Shown here: piece by piece, positions 34,339-59,790 of the stretch
Position numbering within the stretch: position 1 is the first letter of the stretch
Layout of the letters: every line of letters begins with the position of its first letter
Source of the DNA: Syngnathus acus
Lineage: Eukaryota; Chordata; Actinopteri; Syngnathiformes; Syngnathidae
Length of the DNA stretch: 64,000 bases
Assembly: GCF_901709675.1 (NCBI RefSeq)
Contig: NC_051095.1
Span: 23,947,956-24,011,955 of the forward strand
Direction of reading: 5' to 3'
Position numbers and translations under genes: made by a program
The notes under the pieces: generated by a model
The model's input: only the letters and a program-made list of their open reading frames with translations
Told to the model about the DNA's origin: nothing
Database searches by the model: none

Positions 34339-37300
34339 ATGGACCGCTTCAGGTACTTCATTTTTAACCAAAAGCGCGTACTCGTCCTCGGTGTCCTCCA
34401 AGTGGCGTGTGCGGCTATCTGCGTGATCTGCGGCTTCATGGATGCTTTTTTCCGCAAGGATACCCCGCTGAGCACAACCAGGACCCCAGTATGGGGAGGA
34501 ATGGTGAGACACCACACCGTTGACTTGGCTTTACTATGTTTCTGTTTGAAACAAGAATTGAAACTTGGCTTCATTCACATTGACCTACATCCACAGCAGG
34601 AGTTCAGAACATCCAGAGAGCTATTTCTACATTACCATCGGAAATAATGAAAAAATCATTTAAAGCGCCAAAGTATAGCAAAATTGCAACATTTAACAGC
34701 ACAATGGGTTCCATGAGTCTATCCCAGCTGACTTTTGGCAAAAGGTGGGACACACCCTGAATTGGCCGCGAGCTAAGCTGGCTACAGACAATTTACAGTC
34801 TTGACCCTATGATTTTGCAACATGGGAGAAACCCACACAAGGTGAGAACCTACAAACATCAGATGGGAAAGCCGGATCCCTGATTTAGACCCACAACTTT
34901 GGAATTGTTCGGTGGACGTGCCAATCTATTGGCCAACATGTTGACTTTGATTTTATTAAACAATATTTAAACTGAAGGGTGACGTTTTCAAAAGGTTACT
35001 TTCATCCTTCAATTTATCAGAAGATTGATTTGAAAAATAATTTCCTCTCTAGGGCAAGTCATGGGCAAGGCAGCTTTAGTCATACTCTGTAGCAGAGGTC
35101 CCCAACCTCTGGGCCTCGGACCGGTCCGTGTATCATTTGGTATGTACAAGAAAGAATAAATAACTTGCATTATTTCCCTTTTATTTATCTGCGTCTGTTC
35201 GATCTTTTATCTTGAAAAATGGACCGGATTCTCTCCTACGCCTCAGTGATGTGGACATATTACTCATGTTAGGTTGCGAGTAAAGTTGCATAGGAGTATC
35301 CAATGGATTCACCGTTGTTGTTTTTTTTATGCCGGTCGTATCATTTTATTTTGTTGTATTCATCCACCACACCTTAAAGGCAAGTCCATGAAAATATTGT
35401 CTGACATTTATCCGGTCCTTGGTGCTAAAAAGGTTGGGGACCACTGCTCGATAGTACAGAAGGTAAATCAATGTGTGCTTCACCTAGTGACATAACATTT
35501 AAAAGCCAAAGAATTAGACATTAGAATTAGACAGGGAAATAAAGTAGTTTACTAAAATTACTAAAGTGCAAGATCATACATTTTGAAAAAAAAATTTCAA
35601 AGGCTGTAAAAAATACCATTTAGTAATTTTATAGACAAGTAGCAGACTTTTTCATCGAATAATCCATTCTACAACTGGGATTGTCTTTAGGACGAAGAAT
35701 ATGTTCTCATCTCTTTCTTCCGGTCCAAACCTCAGTTGCAGTGTTCTGAATGAGTTGCAGCTGTTTGATGCTCTTCTGTGGGAGCCCAGACAGAAGACCA
35801 TTACAATAATCATGTTTACCAGTCATAAAAGTGTGGATGAATTCTGACTTTCTGAAGAATTTGACCCTGGGTAACAGATACAGGGTGAACTAAAAAGGTG
35901 CAAGAACTGACCTATGAGGGACTCCACATGCCACGGCCATTTAGTCAGATTTAAACCTTACGATGGTTGCAAAATAATTATTTCCTTCAAATAGGACCGG
36001 AATCATTTTATGGATGCTAAATTTAGTCCTGCCCTAGTTTCCAGTATGTATCGACTTCATGGACCTGACATTCTTTTCAGATCATGGCTTGTCCTGGTGT
36101 TTTGGCTCTGTTTGCATCTCAAAGGAAAAACCCAATACTGGTATGTATTCCTGTACACGGGTTCTGTGTATTGAAAAACATCAGTTTCAAGTGATAGACA
36201 AAAGTAAATGTTTATAGGTGATAATTTTTTAATATTGCCTGGGTATTGCGGCACAGGCCTATAATTGAAACATGAATGGCAAGTCGTGCACTTGATTCTT
36301 TGACTGTGCTTTCTTCAGGTGAGTGTGATGGTGGCAGTGGGATGCCTCTCTTGTGTGGCTTCTTTCTTTGTATTGGGCTATTCTTGTCTAACGCTCACTT
36401 ATGGAGAGGAAGATAAGGAGGTCTTCCACCATCATGACAGTCCCAAAGTGGTAATCACATCCACAAAACGACCCCTATTTCCATCTGTTATCGTTATCAC
36501 ACAAGAGTGCAACAAGCATACTTGCTCTTTGTTTTTTTCCACACAGACTTTCGTGCTCCATCGAATGGTGAAGGGCGCCAACGCCACCATACTGCTGTGC
36601 TGCATCCTCAATGTGCTCCTATCGTCTCTCATTGCCTACGTGGGTTGCTCTAGTCTACCCCGGTGTGGCTGCTACGACGCACATACCGGACTGGTGGGAA
36701 CAAATATTGTCGGCATTAGTGATTACATTTACCATCAGATTAACAAAAGCTATGCCATGCTCAGTAGAACCTTAGAATCAAGTACACAACTAATCATTTG
36801 TACACAAATATTTTTGTGTAAACATAACTGCACTCTGAACTGTCCAAGCTGCTTGACAACATAATCAGAGGCAAGATGAACTGGTAAGAGTATCTGGTTA
36901 ACACATTTATTTTTACTGACAAATGGATATGTCTGATGAGGATCACAGATGACAACCATGGATCATTTTGGACTTTTTGATGAACAAGAATCATCCTAAA
37001 ATTAGAAGATGCTTGATTGGCTCACCTAAATTCTAATCTGTAATCCTATTGCTTTATGAAGACCACAATAAATACTAGACACTGGCTTGTTCCATTGCTT
37101 TTATGTGTAACATGTAAATGAGTGGTTGTCCAATATTTGTAGATTTTTTAAGATCCCCTACTTTCCACACATACATATTTTGCTTTATAGCCCTTGTAAT
37201 TGTATGCACTTTAATAAATTAAACTTGTACTGAAATAATATCAAAACAACATATGCAAACAAACCAACTCTCTCATTTATATTGTGTGTATTGTAGGCAA

Positions 37301-37547
37301 CATTGGTTCCACAGTGTGACCCTGGGGATACTGAGTTAGTGTGTACCTGGCAAGGTAAGTCTTCAAGTCATTGAGATTTGACCATTTACAACCCTCGTGC
37401 TGTCAGCTGTGAGAGTCTGACGTTGTCTTTCTGCTTGGAGCTGGAGGGGACGACAGGCTCTTCAACTCTCCAGCTCAAACTACAGACTCTGGCACCACAG
37501 AAGAGGAAGTTTCCTCCAAGTTGCCTCCATACAGCAGACTAACCTAA
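34339..37547 (+). CDS. Uncharacterised multi-pass membrane protein (5 exons, 202 aa)
   Basis: Exons: 34339-34503, 36319-36450, 36547-36693, 37297-37354 and 37441-37547, all GT/AG with matching phase. The product begins MDRFRYFIFNQKR and ends KLPPYSRLT. Hydrophobic segments lie at about residues 14-34, 55-80 and 111-137. After TM1 there is a TRTPVWGG motif that recalls CD20/MS4A-like and FAM189-type proteins, where a short loop with WGG precedes TM2. Cysteine-rich loop: CSSLPRCGC and CDPGDTELVC. The acidic tail ends in PPY. I do not recognise the orthologue; membership of an MS4A-like tetraspan group is an inference. It lies between SETD7 and RAB33B. Supporting evidence for a real gene is five consistent exons, the coherent topology and a nearby AATAAA. 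Confidence 0.8.
34690..34945 (-). repeat. Decayed 33668-type SINE
   Basis: The reverse complement follows the family order ('ccatgagtctatcccagctg', 'acaccctgaattggccgcg', 'catgggagaaacccacac'). Many changes. It lies in intron 1 of the membrane-protein gene. Confidence 0.6.
35093..35446. mobile_element. hAT MITE, deletion derivative of the 16646 BED-hAT family
   Basis: Ends CAGAGGTCCCCAACC and GGTTGGGGACCACTG. Flanking octamers CTCTGTAG and CTCGATAG match at 6 of 8. The interior shares 'cggaccggtccgtg' and 'atgccggtcgtatcatttta' with the larger element at 16646-19376 and lacks the BED-finger sequence. Confidence 0.85.
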
Positions 37548-37817
37548 GACAAATCTCTGTCATACAATCATACTCGACTTAAAGATGTGACACTATTTTA
37601 AAAGATTGTGCCAATTCATTTCATTAGTTTTCTTGAGAGAGCAGATAGCAAGCACTAGGCACTCCAGTAGCATCCTTCTTTTGAAAATTACTGTACATAA
37701 GTTGCTTACATAATATATATGAACTGATATCTGAATGTAAGTGAATGAGAGTACTGTATTTTACTTCCTCTATGTTGTCACAATGTGAGTTGTTTTTAAT
37801 TTCTAAACCATTTAATT

Positions 37818-37823
37818 AATAAA
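37818..37823 (+). terminator. Candidate polyadenylation signal of the membrane-protein gene
   Basis: AATAAA about 270 nt after the stop codon at 37547. Confidence 0.45.
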
Positions 37824-38537
37824 TTCTGCTATAAAGGTCATTTTGTTTACCTGCTATTTGGAGATGACACTAAATACATGTTAAGAATGTTTATTGCAAG
37901 GTTACACGACAAAACCAATCAATGCACCTAAATCTCGAGTTTACGCGTTTCGATCCTACGCGACTTTTTGTCTAATGCAGTTTGGTCATGGACCCCAATC
38001 TTGTTTGTCATGAATACATTTTCAATTAGTATTTTAAATGGAGTGAAAAATAGAAAATGGATGATATGAGGACTGTATGAAGCTAAATGACTAGCGCGTA
38101 ATGTTAGCGCCAGACCCGGATAGCAGCCTTAGGTGGAAGCACCTCATTCACACAGTCACTCAAGTCACTAGTCCTTAATATACACTGTTTGGCACCTTTT
38201 TTGGACTGTCTCACACACAGCAGTCTACTCATTAACTGAAAGAATAGTTACGAGTTATGTGTGACAACAGGAATACAATGGTATCTTTTTCCAAACAGCA
38301 ACATCCCAAGAAAAAAAACTAAATACTGGAGGTTGTCCATTGCTGCCCTTTGTTAACTGTGTTATAATACTCTCTCTACTTTGCAGAATTCCTTGTTGAA
38401 TGACAATATATACATACTGTAGATATGCCGCCTTGACTACCACATCTTGACTACAATGCAAGCCATTAGATTTCACATTTCAATTACCTTTGCCAACTGT
38501 ACCATGTTGAGATTTATATAACAATCAAGTACATGTA

Positions 38538-39484
38538 TAGAGGTGCAACAATTAGTAATCAACAAATAATTGATTATTATTCTCAATAATCGGTTCATCA
38601 TTAAGATCCTTTTTTTTATTTCTAATTGTACAAAATGTCAGCTTCTCAACAATAAATATTTTCTGGTTTTCGGTTGTGTGTCCTCCGAGATGGCAGATTG
38701 ATTACACTGGGGAACAATAATTTTTTTTTTTTAAAAAGTTGGGTTAGAATTTTATGCTGATTAGAACTAAAATCGGCAAGATGATTCCAAAATCAGAGTC
38801 AGCCATTTCCGTCCGTTTTTTCCCCCACAACATAAAAACAAATTTCCACAGATTAACTGTAGTAAGACTTGCCAGGATATTATTATTATGGCTCATCTTC
38901 AGCTATGTGGCAACTTGTTTGTGCAGTCGCAATACGTAATAGGGAGGTGTAGCTCCCAATAGGTCAATATTATCAATACCTGCAAACAGAAAGCTAGCAA
39001 AGTAGAAATTAAGAGGATTACCGCTGACTTTTCTCTTAACCCTGTCACCATAGGCATAGCGTGTTTTATGCTGATTTTTTTTTATCGTTTCCATCTTAAT
39101 GGTTTATACATATACAAATACACTTACTTAATAGAAAACAGGGATCCTAAAGCTCAAAAACTTGACGCAATAAAGAAAAGACAAGCTCTCTTCCGTTTTG
39201 CATTAGTTGAAAACAGCTGTCAGACCGAACGCAACAAAAATTGTGCTCCCTCGTGTTATTTTTGAGTGGAATCAAAATAAAACTTGATTATACTTTGGAA
39301 AACAATCTGGAACATTTTTTACTGATTTGTCTCCAAACCGGTGACTGAATGTTTGTTTCATTGTGCATTTACTGCAGTCAATTTGAAATGTCATGTTTGT
39401 TTGGTTTTAAATAAAGGGATGTGAATTTTGAAAAAATCTGATTCATTGATTAATCATTTACTAAAATTGTTGGTTGTACCCCTA
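38538..39484. mobile_element. hAT-type element between the membrane-protein gene and RAB33B
   Basis: Left end TAGAGGTGCAACAATTAGTA, right end TTGTTGGTTGTACCCCTA. Flanking octamers TACATGTA and TACATATA match at 7 of 8. About 947 bp; AT-rich with a decayed interior and no transposase frame. Confidence 0.75.
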
Positions 39485-40126
39485 TACATATACGACATCA
39501 AATTGACACATACATGCAGAAATCCTATACAGTGGATCCCCGCTACACGCAGGGGATAGGGACTGGGCCGACCCGCGAATAGCGAAAGTCTGTGACTAAT
39601 ACTGTAAAGGTGTTTTTACTAATGTCATTCTTGCAGGTGTGTCCTTCAATCTCAGTTCAAAAGAATCGTCGCATCACATGTTGCAGGTTGCACAGTTGTG
39701 ACTGACCGTTTGAATGTGATAGCACGTACTGTTAGAGCAACGTATTGCCAAATATCTAGTGGTAAGTTCTCAAGAACTTAGTAAGTATTGTATTGTTAGA
39801 AAAACTGAGTAAATGCGGCTGACATTTTATCATGCTTAGATTTCACATTTCAAACATTGTTGTAACAAATCCAGGTGAATTTCAAATTCGGTATTAAAGC
39901 TACAGTAATTATTGTTTGCAAAGAGCACACGCCACAGATGAAGTGATTTATGATCATACAGGTGCACCATCTCATTTTCATTCCAACACGGTAATCTGCC
40001 TGCGACCCAGCCAATACTTCACAGTCATTGACGAATATAAGCACAAGCATGTACGACTGTCGTTTCTTTGTAGCTGCAAATCAGTTTGTGTATCCTCATG
40101 AACCATTGGTCTGGTACCTCCAAAAA
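39485..40126. other. Intergenic sequence downstream of RAB33B
   Basis: A short fragment at 39530-39605 starting CAGTGGATCCCCGC and containing 'cgcgaatagcgaaa' resembles a mariner/Tigger terminus, with no partner end found. The remainder probably includes the RAB33B 3' UTR, since the stop is at 40127. No clear AATAAA was located on the minus strand. Confidence 0.4.
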
Positions 40127-41370
40127 TCAGCAGCTGCTGCAGGCCCAGCCCCGCGACCCATCGGTGCCATCCTCCCTGCTGCTGCTCAAGTTGATGCTGC
40201 CTCCTGATCCCACAGGAAGCTGGCTCAACACCAGAGGCTTTTGAGACTTGAGCTTGTGAGCCACCGTCATGAAAATAGCCTCAACATGGTCACTATTGCC
40301 AGAGCTCATGCCGCCCTGGCTATTTGGGTTCTTAGCAGAGGTCTCAAACAAAGGCATAGAGTGGGAGTCAGCGAACTGCTGCGCCACATCTGTTCCTACT
40401 TGGACTGAGTCTCGTAGGTCGCACTTGTTTCCAACGAGGATCCTCGGCACTTCTGTGCCTAGCGCGTGCTGCTTACACTCCTCGATCCAGGCCGGGAGGC
40501 TGCGGAAGCTGGCAGCGTTGGTAACATCATAGACAAAGACGACAGCATGCACATTGCGGTAGTAGTGTTGCACCATAGACTTCCTGAAGCGCTCCTGGCC
40601 TGCTGTGTCCCATAGCTGGATCTGTCCATTGAAGTGGTGCCGTTTGGAACAAGTATCGCCAAAAAATCCAAAGAAAAGGAAAAACATAACTGTAGTGTTA
40701 ATCAAAATGAATTCACTGTGATCATTTGAGTCTATAGTACATGTTACAAGCGAGCGTTGCAATTTAATTTAAATAAAATCATTGAACGACATCATTGTAC
40801 AGTGATGGAAAGCAATGAAACACAAATACCTTTTTTACTGTACCTGAGTAGATCTTTCAGGTCACTTTACTTGAACATTACATTTTTGATAGATTTTTTA
40901 CTTGTTTTACTCCCTTCATTCAAAAAATTGTAAGCTCTAGGCTAATTGTGTCAAAATAGGTTTATTTCTTATTTTTTTAAACCTCTGCGGATGGTAGGCG
41001 TGCAATCATCTTAAAAGTATTGTACTGTACGTCCCGCTTTTGGGCAGATAACAGATTTCTACTGTGGAGCACTCCTTTGATTGATTCTCGTATCTATCTA
41101 ACTCGTCAGGTTACGCATGACGATAGGTACAATGCCCACCTTGAGCTTCTCGCCGTCAATATCCACCAGCCTCTCCCTGAAGTCCACCCCGATCGTGGCC
41201 TCGGTTTTCTCGGGGAACTTTCCGGCGCAGAAGCGGTAGGTCAGGCACGTCTTCCCAACCCCCGAGTCCCCAATGACGATGATTTTGAAGATTCGAGTCC
41301 TCGGCGGAGGTAGCCCCGCAGAGTTCGTCAGAGAGCTCGAGAATTCACCAGAGGAAACGCTCTCCGCCAT
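40127..41370 (-). CDS. rab33b: RAB33B small GTPase (2 exons)
   Basis: Exons: 41140-41370 and 40127-40621, a phase-0 GT/AG junction, 241 aa (human about 229). G motifs: GDSGVGKT (P-loop), TIGVDF switch [14 protein letters not shown] and ETSAK. RAB33B acts at the Golgi and in autophagy, where it binds ATG16L1 (known from mammals). The start is the ATG at 41370 in a strong context (gcgaccATGG); the frame extends further upstream only through non-ATG codons. Odd points: an insert SQGGMSSG after KNPN (human goes directly to NDNDHVEAIF), and the C-terminus CSSC, unlike the CXC/CC endings typical of Rabs. RAB33A is less likely because the core matches RAB33B better ([14 protein letters not shown]). 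Confidence 0.95.
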
Positions 41371-41873
41371 GGTCGCTGACAAGCTGCTGAACGACAACCA
41401 ATGAACGCACCTTTTCCTTCACGGCAGCTGAGTCTGAGCCTCCGACGCAGTTGTTGACAAACAAGCAAGCAATAAAAGGAGGTTTCTGAACAACTGCCAC
41501 TGTCTCTCGAAATGTATGCTTACTTGGTATGTCTGACTGATCATGCATGACTTTCGATCACAGTCATTAATTTGTGATATATCTGTAAAAGTGTGCAGAT
41601 TCTTTCCCTTATTTGCGTTTCAGCCCGAAAGCCACGTTGACCTCTCTACTCACTTCTCGCGAGATGATAGAACGTTCCATTCTTGGAGGCGGAAACGGAA
41701 AAACGTTGTTGTTTTTTTTAAACATTTATTATTTAATTTATATCACATTAAAACATTATTCAAACACATTAGATATAATAACATCCCTTTGCACATATCA
41801 GCAACTACAGACAAACAAAAACAAAATAAAGCATACACGATACCAGGAAACACACGTACACACGCACACACAC

Positions 41874-41945
<72 letters not shown>

Positions 41946-42300
41946 TCATTACAGCGCAACTCCATATTATATCTAATGTATACAGCCAAAACAAGCATCT
42001 TCCAGAAAAACCTTTTCAATAAATGAAGTCAGTTTTACAGCATTCTTGGTGTGAATAAATTTTAAGGAAATGTAGGATTTCAGATCATTCTTCCAATGAA
42101 GGATGTTTGGTTTTGTTTGTGTATATATTGTGTATGTATTTAAAATAATAATGTTAATAAAAGAACATCTTATTGAACATGATGAAAAAAGCCATATTTA
42201 ATGAGATACTAAGAGAAACAAAGAGTAACCCTTTTGAACAAGTCCGTTGTTAAAAGTCAAGCCAAAACCTTTGTACAGACTCACATCAAAAGAAACGATG
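41371..42300. other. RAB33B-HSPA9 divergent spacer, left part
   Basis: The first ~100 bp upstream of the RAB33B ATG should hold its 5' UTR and promoter. A (CA)n microsatellite follows. No gene is supported; open frames crossing the CA tract are artefacts. Confidence 0.4.
41855..41944 (+). repeat. (CA)n microsatellite
   Basis: A nearly perfect CA tract of about 90 bp. Confidence 0.95.
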
Positions 42301-42308
42301 GTCTAAAT

Positions 42309-42684
42309 CAGGGGTGCCCAAACTTTTTCAGCTCGCGAGCTACTTTTGAAATGACCAAGTCACAAAGATCTACCCACTAAAAAAATAATATGTCATCGTG
42401 AAAAAAAAGTCCTGCTCCCATTCCCTATGAAAGTGATACTTCTTACTATGGCCAGCTGCCCCGCTCATTTTTATACCCTTTCTTAAGTTTAAGAGAAAAA
42501 ACAGGGTTCTGACAATTGGAGGGAACTCACGAGCTCGCGTGTTTGTGTTGTGTTGTTAGCGCCGTTGTTTGTACACGCGTCAAGTGCGGGAAAAAAAACA
42601 AAAAACATTTTAATATCACGCGATCGACCAATAGTGGTTTGGCGATCGACCGGTCGATCGTGATCGACGTATTGGGCACCCCTG
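42309..42684. mobile_element. hAT-type MITE with perfect target duplication
   Basis: The 376-bp element has ends CAGGGGTGCCCAA and TTGGGCACCCCTG. A perfect 8-bp duplication GTCTAAAT lies at 42301-42308 and 42685-42692. It contains 'gatcgaccggtcgatcgtgatcgac', part of an extended palindromic zone. Non-coding. Confidence 0.93.
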
Positions 42685-43090
42685 GTCTAAATCTTCAGTT
42701 TCCTTTTCACAAAAAAAACACCGTTCCCTCCATCCATTTTCAATTTCGTCTTCAAAATTTTTTTAGTTGGGTAAATATAATTGATCATTTTAAATTGAAG
42801 TTCCTTTGTTTTTGCTGGGACCGGAAATTTCAAATATTTGCATCGAATCACTCTTATATATTCTAAGATAAAGTCTTTCAAAATATAACCACGTTCGGAA
42901 ACGGAAAAACTCAATCGAGCAAATATTATCATTATTATCGCAAATCTACAAACTATATTGGCATAGTACATTGTTAACAGTGTTAGACTACGTTCATAAA
43001 ACTGGCGCCTGAAAAGCGACCTTATTCAACTTGGATTTTTACCAATGCTATCTGATCACAAGGAAATTATAACAAATGATACATTGTATT

Positions 43091-43398
43091 CAGAGGCGTA
43101 GCCAAGCCGGGGCGAGCCGGGGCGGCGCCCCGGTTAGGACTCCCTGCGCCGGTTGAAAAAAAACAAAAAAACAAAAACAAAATCGAGCTTTTTCGATTCT
43201 TCATTTTCATGCCGTTTTTTTCTTTCGGTCTTGCGCGAATGTGCTTGCGCTATTCTATGTGCGCGATGTTATCCATTCACCGTTTGCCTCCCGGACCCGG
43301 ATGTTGTTTTAGCGATCAGCGAACGGTGTGGGTGATGTTCGATTTTTTTTTCCTGTGGGCGCGCGCCCCTACTGGAAGAATTCCTGGCTACGCCTCTG
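43091..43398. mobile_element. hAT-type MITE, second copy of the 2681 family
   Basis: The 308-bp element has ends CAGAGGCGTAGCCA and TGGCTACGCCTCTG. A perfect duplication ATTGTATT lies at 43083-43090 and 43399-43406. It is nearly identical to 2681-2969 apart from an A-rich expansion near 43155. Confidence 0.95.
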
Positions 43399-43406
43399 AT
43401 TGTATT

Positions 43407-44053
43407 AGTCTATCTCACTCGTTTTTTAACATGGTACATAATATTGAATTTCCCGTAAATGATCAATGACTCTAGAAAAAAACGATATAAGTATAATTAT
43501 TGATGTAATACCAGGGGAAAATTTCCCAATACCAAATTACTGACTCCTGACAAACTACACGTGACACTGTCGATGTCGACGGCACCGTTACATCATGACC
43601 TTCACATGGAAACAAGCATAGTTGCCCGATACTAATCGCGATTATAAAATCCTCCCAAAATATAACAAATATTGTTTTTATAAAATTATAATATTAATAA
43701 AATATTCAAAATATATGTATCGTTCATCATGAATTCAATTCATTTTTTTCCTTAAAGGGTATAGTATTTCTTAATTGTAAAATATATTCAGGCATTAAAT
43801 CTTGATCCTGTTTAGGGGTCCTTCAGCCTTGCATGGTGTAACATGTGTTGGATAATTCCAGAAGGTGCGTCGCAGTTTTAAGGCCTTTCTACTGTCTACT
43901 CACCGGTACCCTGACTGCACATCGGAACTAGCATTGATCAGGACGTGACGCTTGACAATCGCCAAGGCAGCGTTTATTAAAATATTCGCTAACATTATCT
44001 ACTGTCAAACGGTTTAAGTCGTTTTATTTCAGTTGGTTAGCCGAGCTGTCAAA
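43407..44053. promoter_or_regulatory. HSPA9 upstream region
   Basis: The sequence directly upstream of the HSPA9 start must contain its promoter and 5' UTR. It becomes less AT-rich near 43850-44050, but I cannot point to a specific TATA box or heat-shock element with confidence. Confidence 0.4.
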
Positions 44054-58027
<13,974 letters not shown>

Positions 58028-58261
58028 ACCTTTGACAATTGCACTGTGTGTTTGTTGTCATAAAATTTGACAACAGGACTGTTGGGGAGGGGAAGGAATT
58101 GCAGGGCCGTTGTGGATGTGTGAATGTTGTGAAACATGATTATGTATGTATGTATGGATGGATGCATGTGTGTGGGTTAACATCCAAGATCAGCCGTATG
58201 CAGCCGTTCAACTGAAATTTGGCCAGGTGGATCACAATTTCATTGCTGTCTTTTGTAGTAA

Positions 58262-58267
58262 AATAAA
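58262..58267 (+). terminator. Candidate HSPA9 polyadenylation signal
   Basis: AATAAA about 235 nt after the stop codon, a typical distance. Confidence 0.6.
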
Positions 58268-59605
58268 AAAATAATCAGTCCTGGGACTGATTGAACTAAG
58301 TGTGATTTGTAACTCTTAAGACAAAGCTGAGCTTCAAGTTGCGATCCCTTCTTGATACCTGGTTATGGATCCTGCTGCATTTGTCCAGCAGAGGAAAACG
58401 TGCATCTGCATCTTAAGAGATCCCTATCCATCTAGTTTATGTAATTAGTGGTTGTCCTCTTTAGCTGAAGGCATAAGAATGATGAGGTGCACCCGGAACT
58501 AAGTGCCAGCATATAGCAGGGCCCCTGGAATGTAAATAAGGAAGCAACCATTCACACCAATGGACAAGACTGTTAAGCTTTATTTAATGGAGCACTTGAA
58601 CTGCAGCGGTTACAAAAGCCTACAGTTAACAATATGAAGCTTTAGAAAAGAGTTGATTTGAGTTAGGACTTCATGTGAGAGGTATTCCCGCAAGCAGGAT
58701 ATGTGAGAACTCAAGGTCAACCTCAAGATGAAGGGGAAAGTCTGACTTGTCCATTGCATAGAGCCAATCCAACCTAACAAGTATGCTTTTGAATCCTGTG
58801 ATATTTGTTGCATCAAATAAGTTGTTTACTCATGGGTTAAATGTATGGTTTTCAATTTGTTTATTTTGTAATTGTTTCATTTGATAAATGGTTGATTAGT
58901 AAAATAAAATACACATACATTTGTTTTATTTGAATGATTAATGATAATGACTCCATTTTTAGTGGTAAACTATTTTTTATGTAAAATTTACATTTGTAGT
59001 TTATTTCATTCAATGAATAGATTAAATTCGTTAATTCAATTATATAGCTTATCACTTAAAATAACAGTTAATTACAATGTCAAACTAGAATTGCTCCAGT
59101 TCATCTAAATTAATTATTTCCCAAAATAATGTGAACATTATATTAATAAACTTTGAGACATCTTTTTTTAATTTGATGGTTTTCATTACTGGATGTCAAC
59201 AAGCCTAATAAAGGCTGAAATATTGCGTTATTAAAATTCACTATTTTTAAACCATTTTCAAATGACCTCGCCCATCTACATTCAAAACATCCATTGGAGC
59301 CCTTGAGCACCACATTTGCTTTCCTCACTTTCTTGGAACAGATGCCTTAATGCTCCCAAATGTGAATCAGCTGCTTCTGCAGAGGAAGTCTTTCTCTTGG
59401 TAGATTGCTAATTGAATGTTAATCATTTTGTAAAAAATTTTTTTGGTTAAGGGTTATGAAACTGCGCTATGTTTAATATTAAATGAATCAATTGTTAAAT
59501 GTCAGTGATATTAATGAATAAACTCTGAGGTCCAGTCATGGCTTATTTCATTTTAAAATGCTTCTAAACATGCTTCTGTGATGCCAGGACCTATAAGTCA
59601 GGGTT
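58268..59605. other. Intergenic sequence downstream of HSPA9, nothing recognised
   Basis: AT-rich. No ORF with domain-like sequence. Confidence 0.4.
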
Positions 59606-59609
59606 CATC

Positions 59610-59790
59610 ACCGGTCCTGGCTCTTTTAGAAGTTTTCTCTCCTCAGCACACCTGATTTAAATGATCCTCTCATCAGCAAGCTCCGTAGAAACGTGATAAT
59701 GCCGATCATTTTAATCCGGTGTACTAAGAAGGGGAAACCTCTAAAACAAGCAATACAGCGGGTTTACTGGACCGAAGTTGCCTACCCCTG
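59610..59790. mobile_element. Decayed hAT-like MITE (45660 family)
   Basis: 'tcatcaccggtcctggctct' at the left, 'cacctgatttaaatgatcct' inside and 'gttgcctacccctg' at the right match the family. No clear target duplication. Confidence 0.55.

Noticed and set aside
36319-36864. 181-codon continuous frame as a single-exon gene
   Set aside because: It reads through two introns with good GT/AG sites. The exon model gives a better-formed membrane protein, and the extra residues are intron translation.
41371-41397. Upstream extension of RAB33B by nine residues
   Set aside because: The extension begins at TTG, not ATG. The ATG at 41370 has a strong context and matches the known N-terminus.
41543-42026. 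Long open frames crossing the CA repeat, on both strands
   Set aside because: A dinucleotide tract is open in several frames at once; they encode TH/CV repeats with no domain or splice context.
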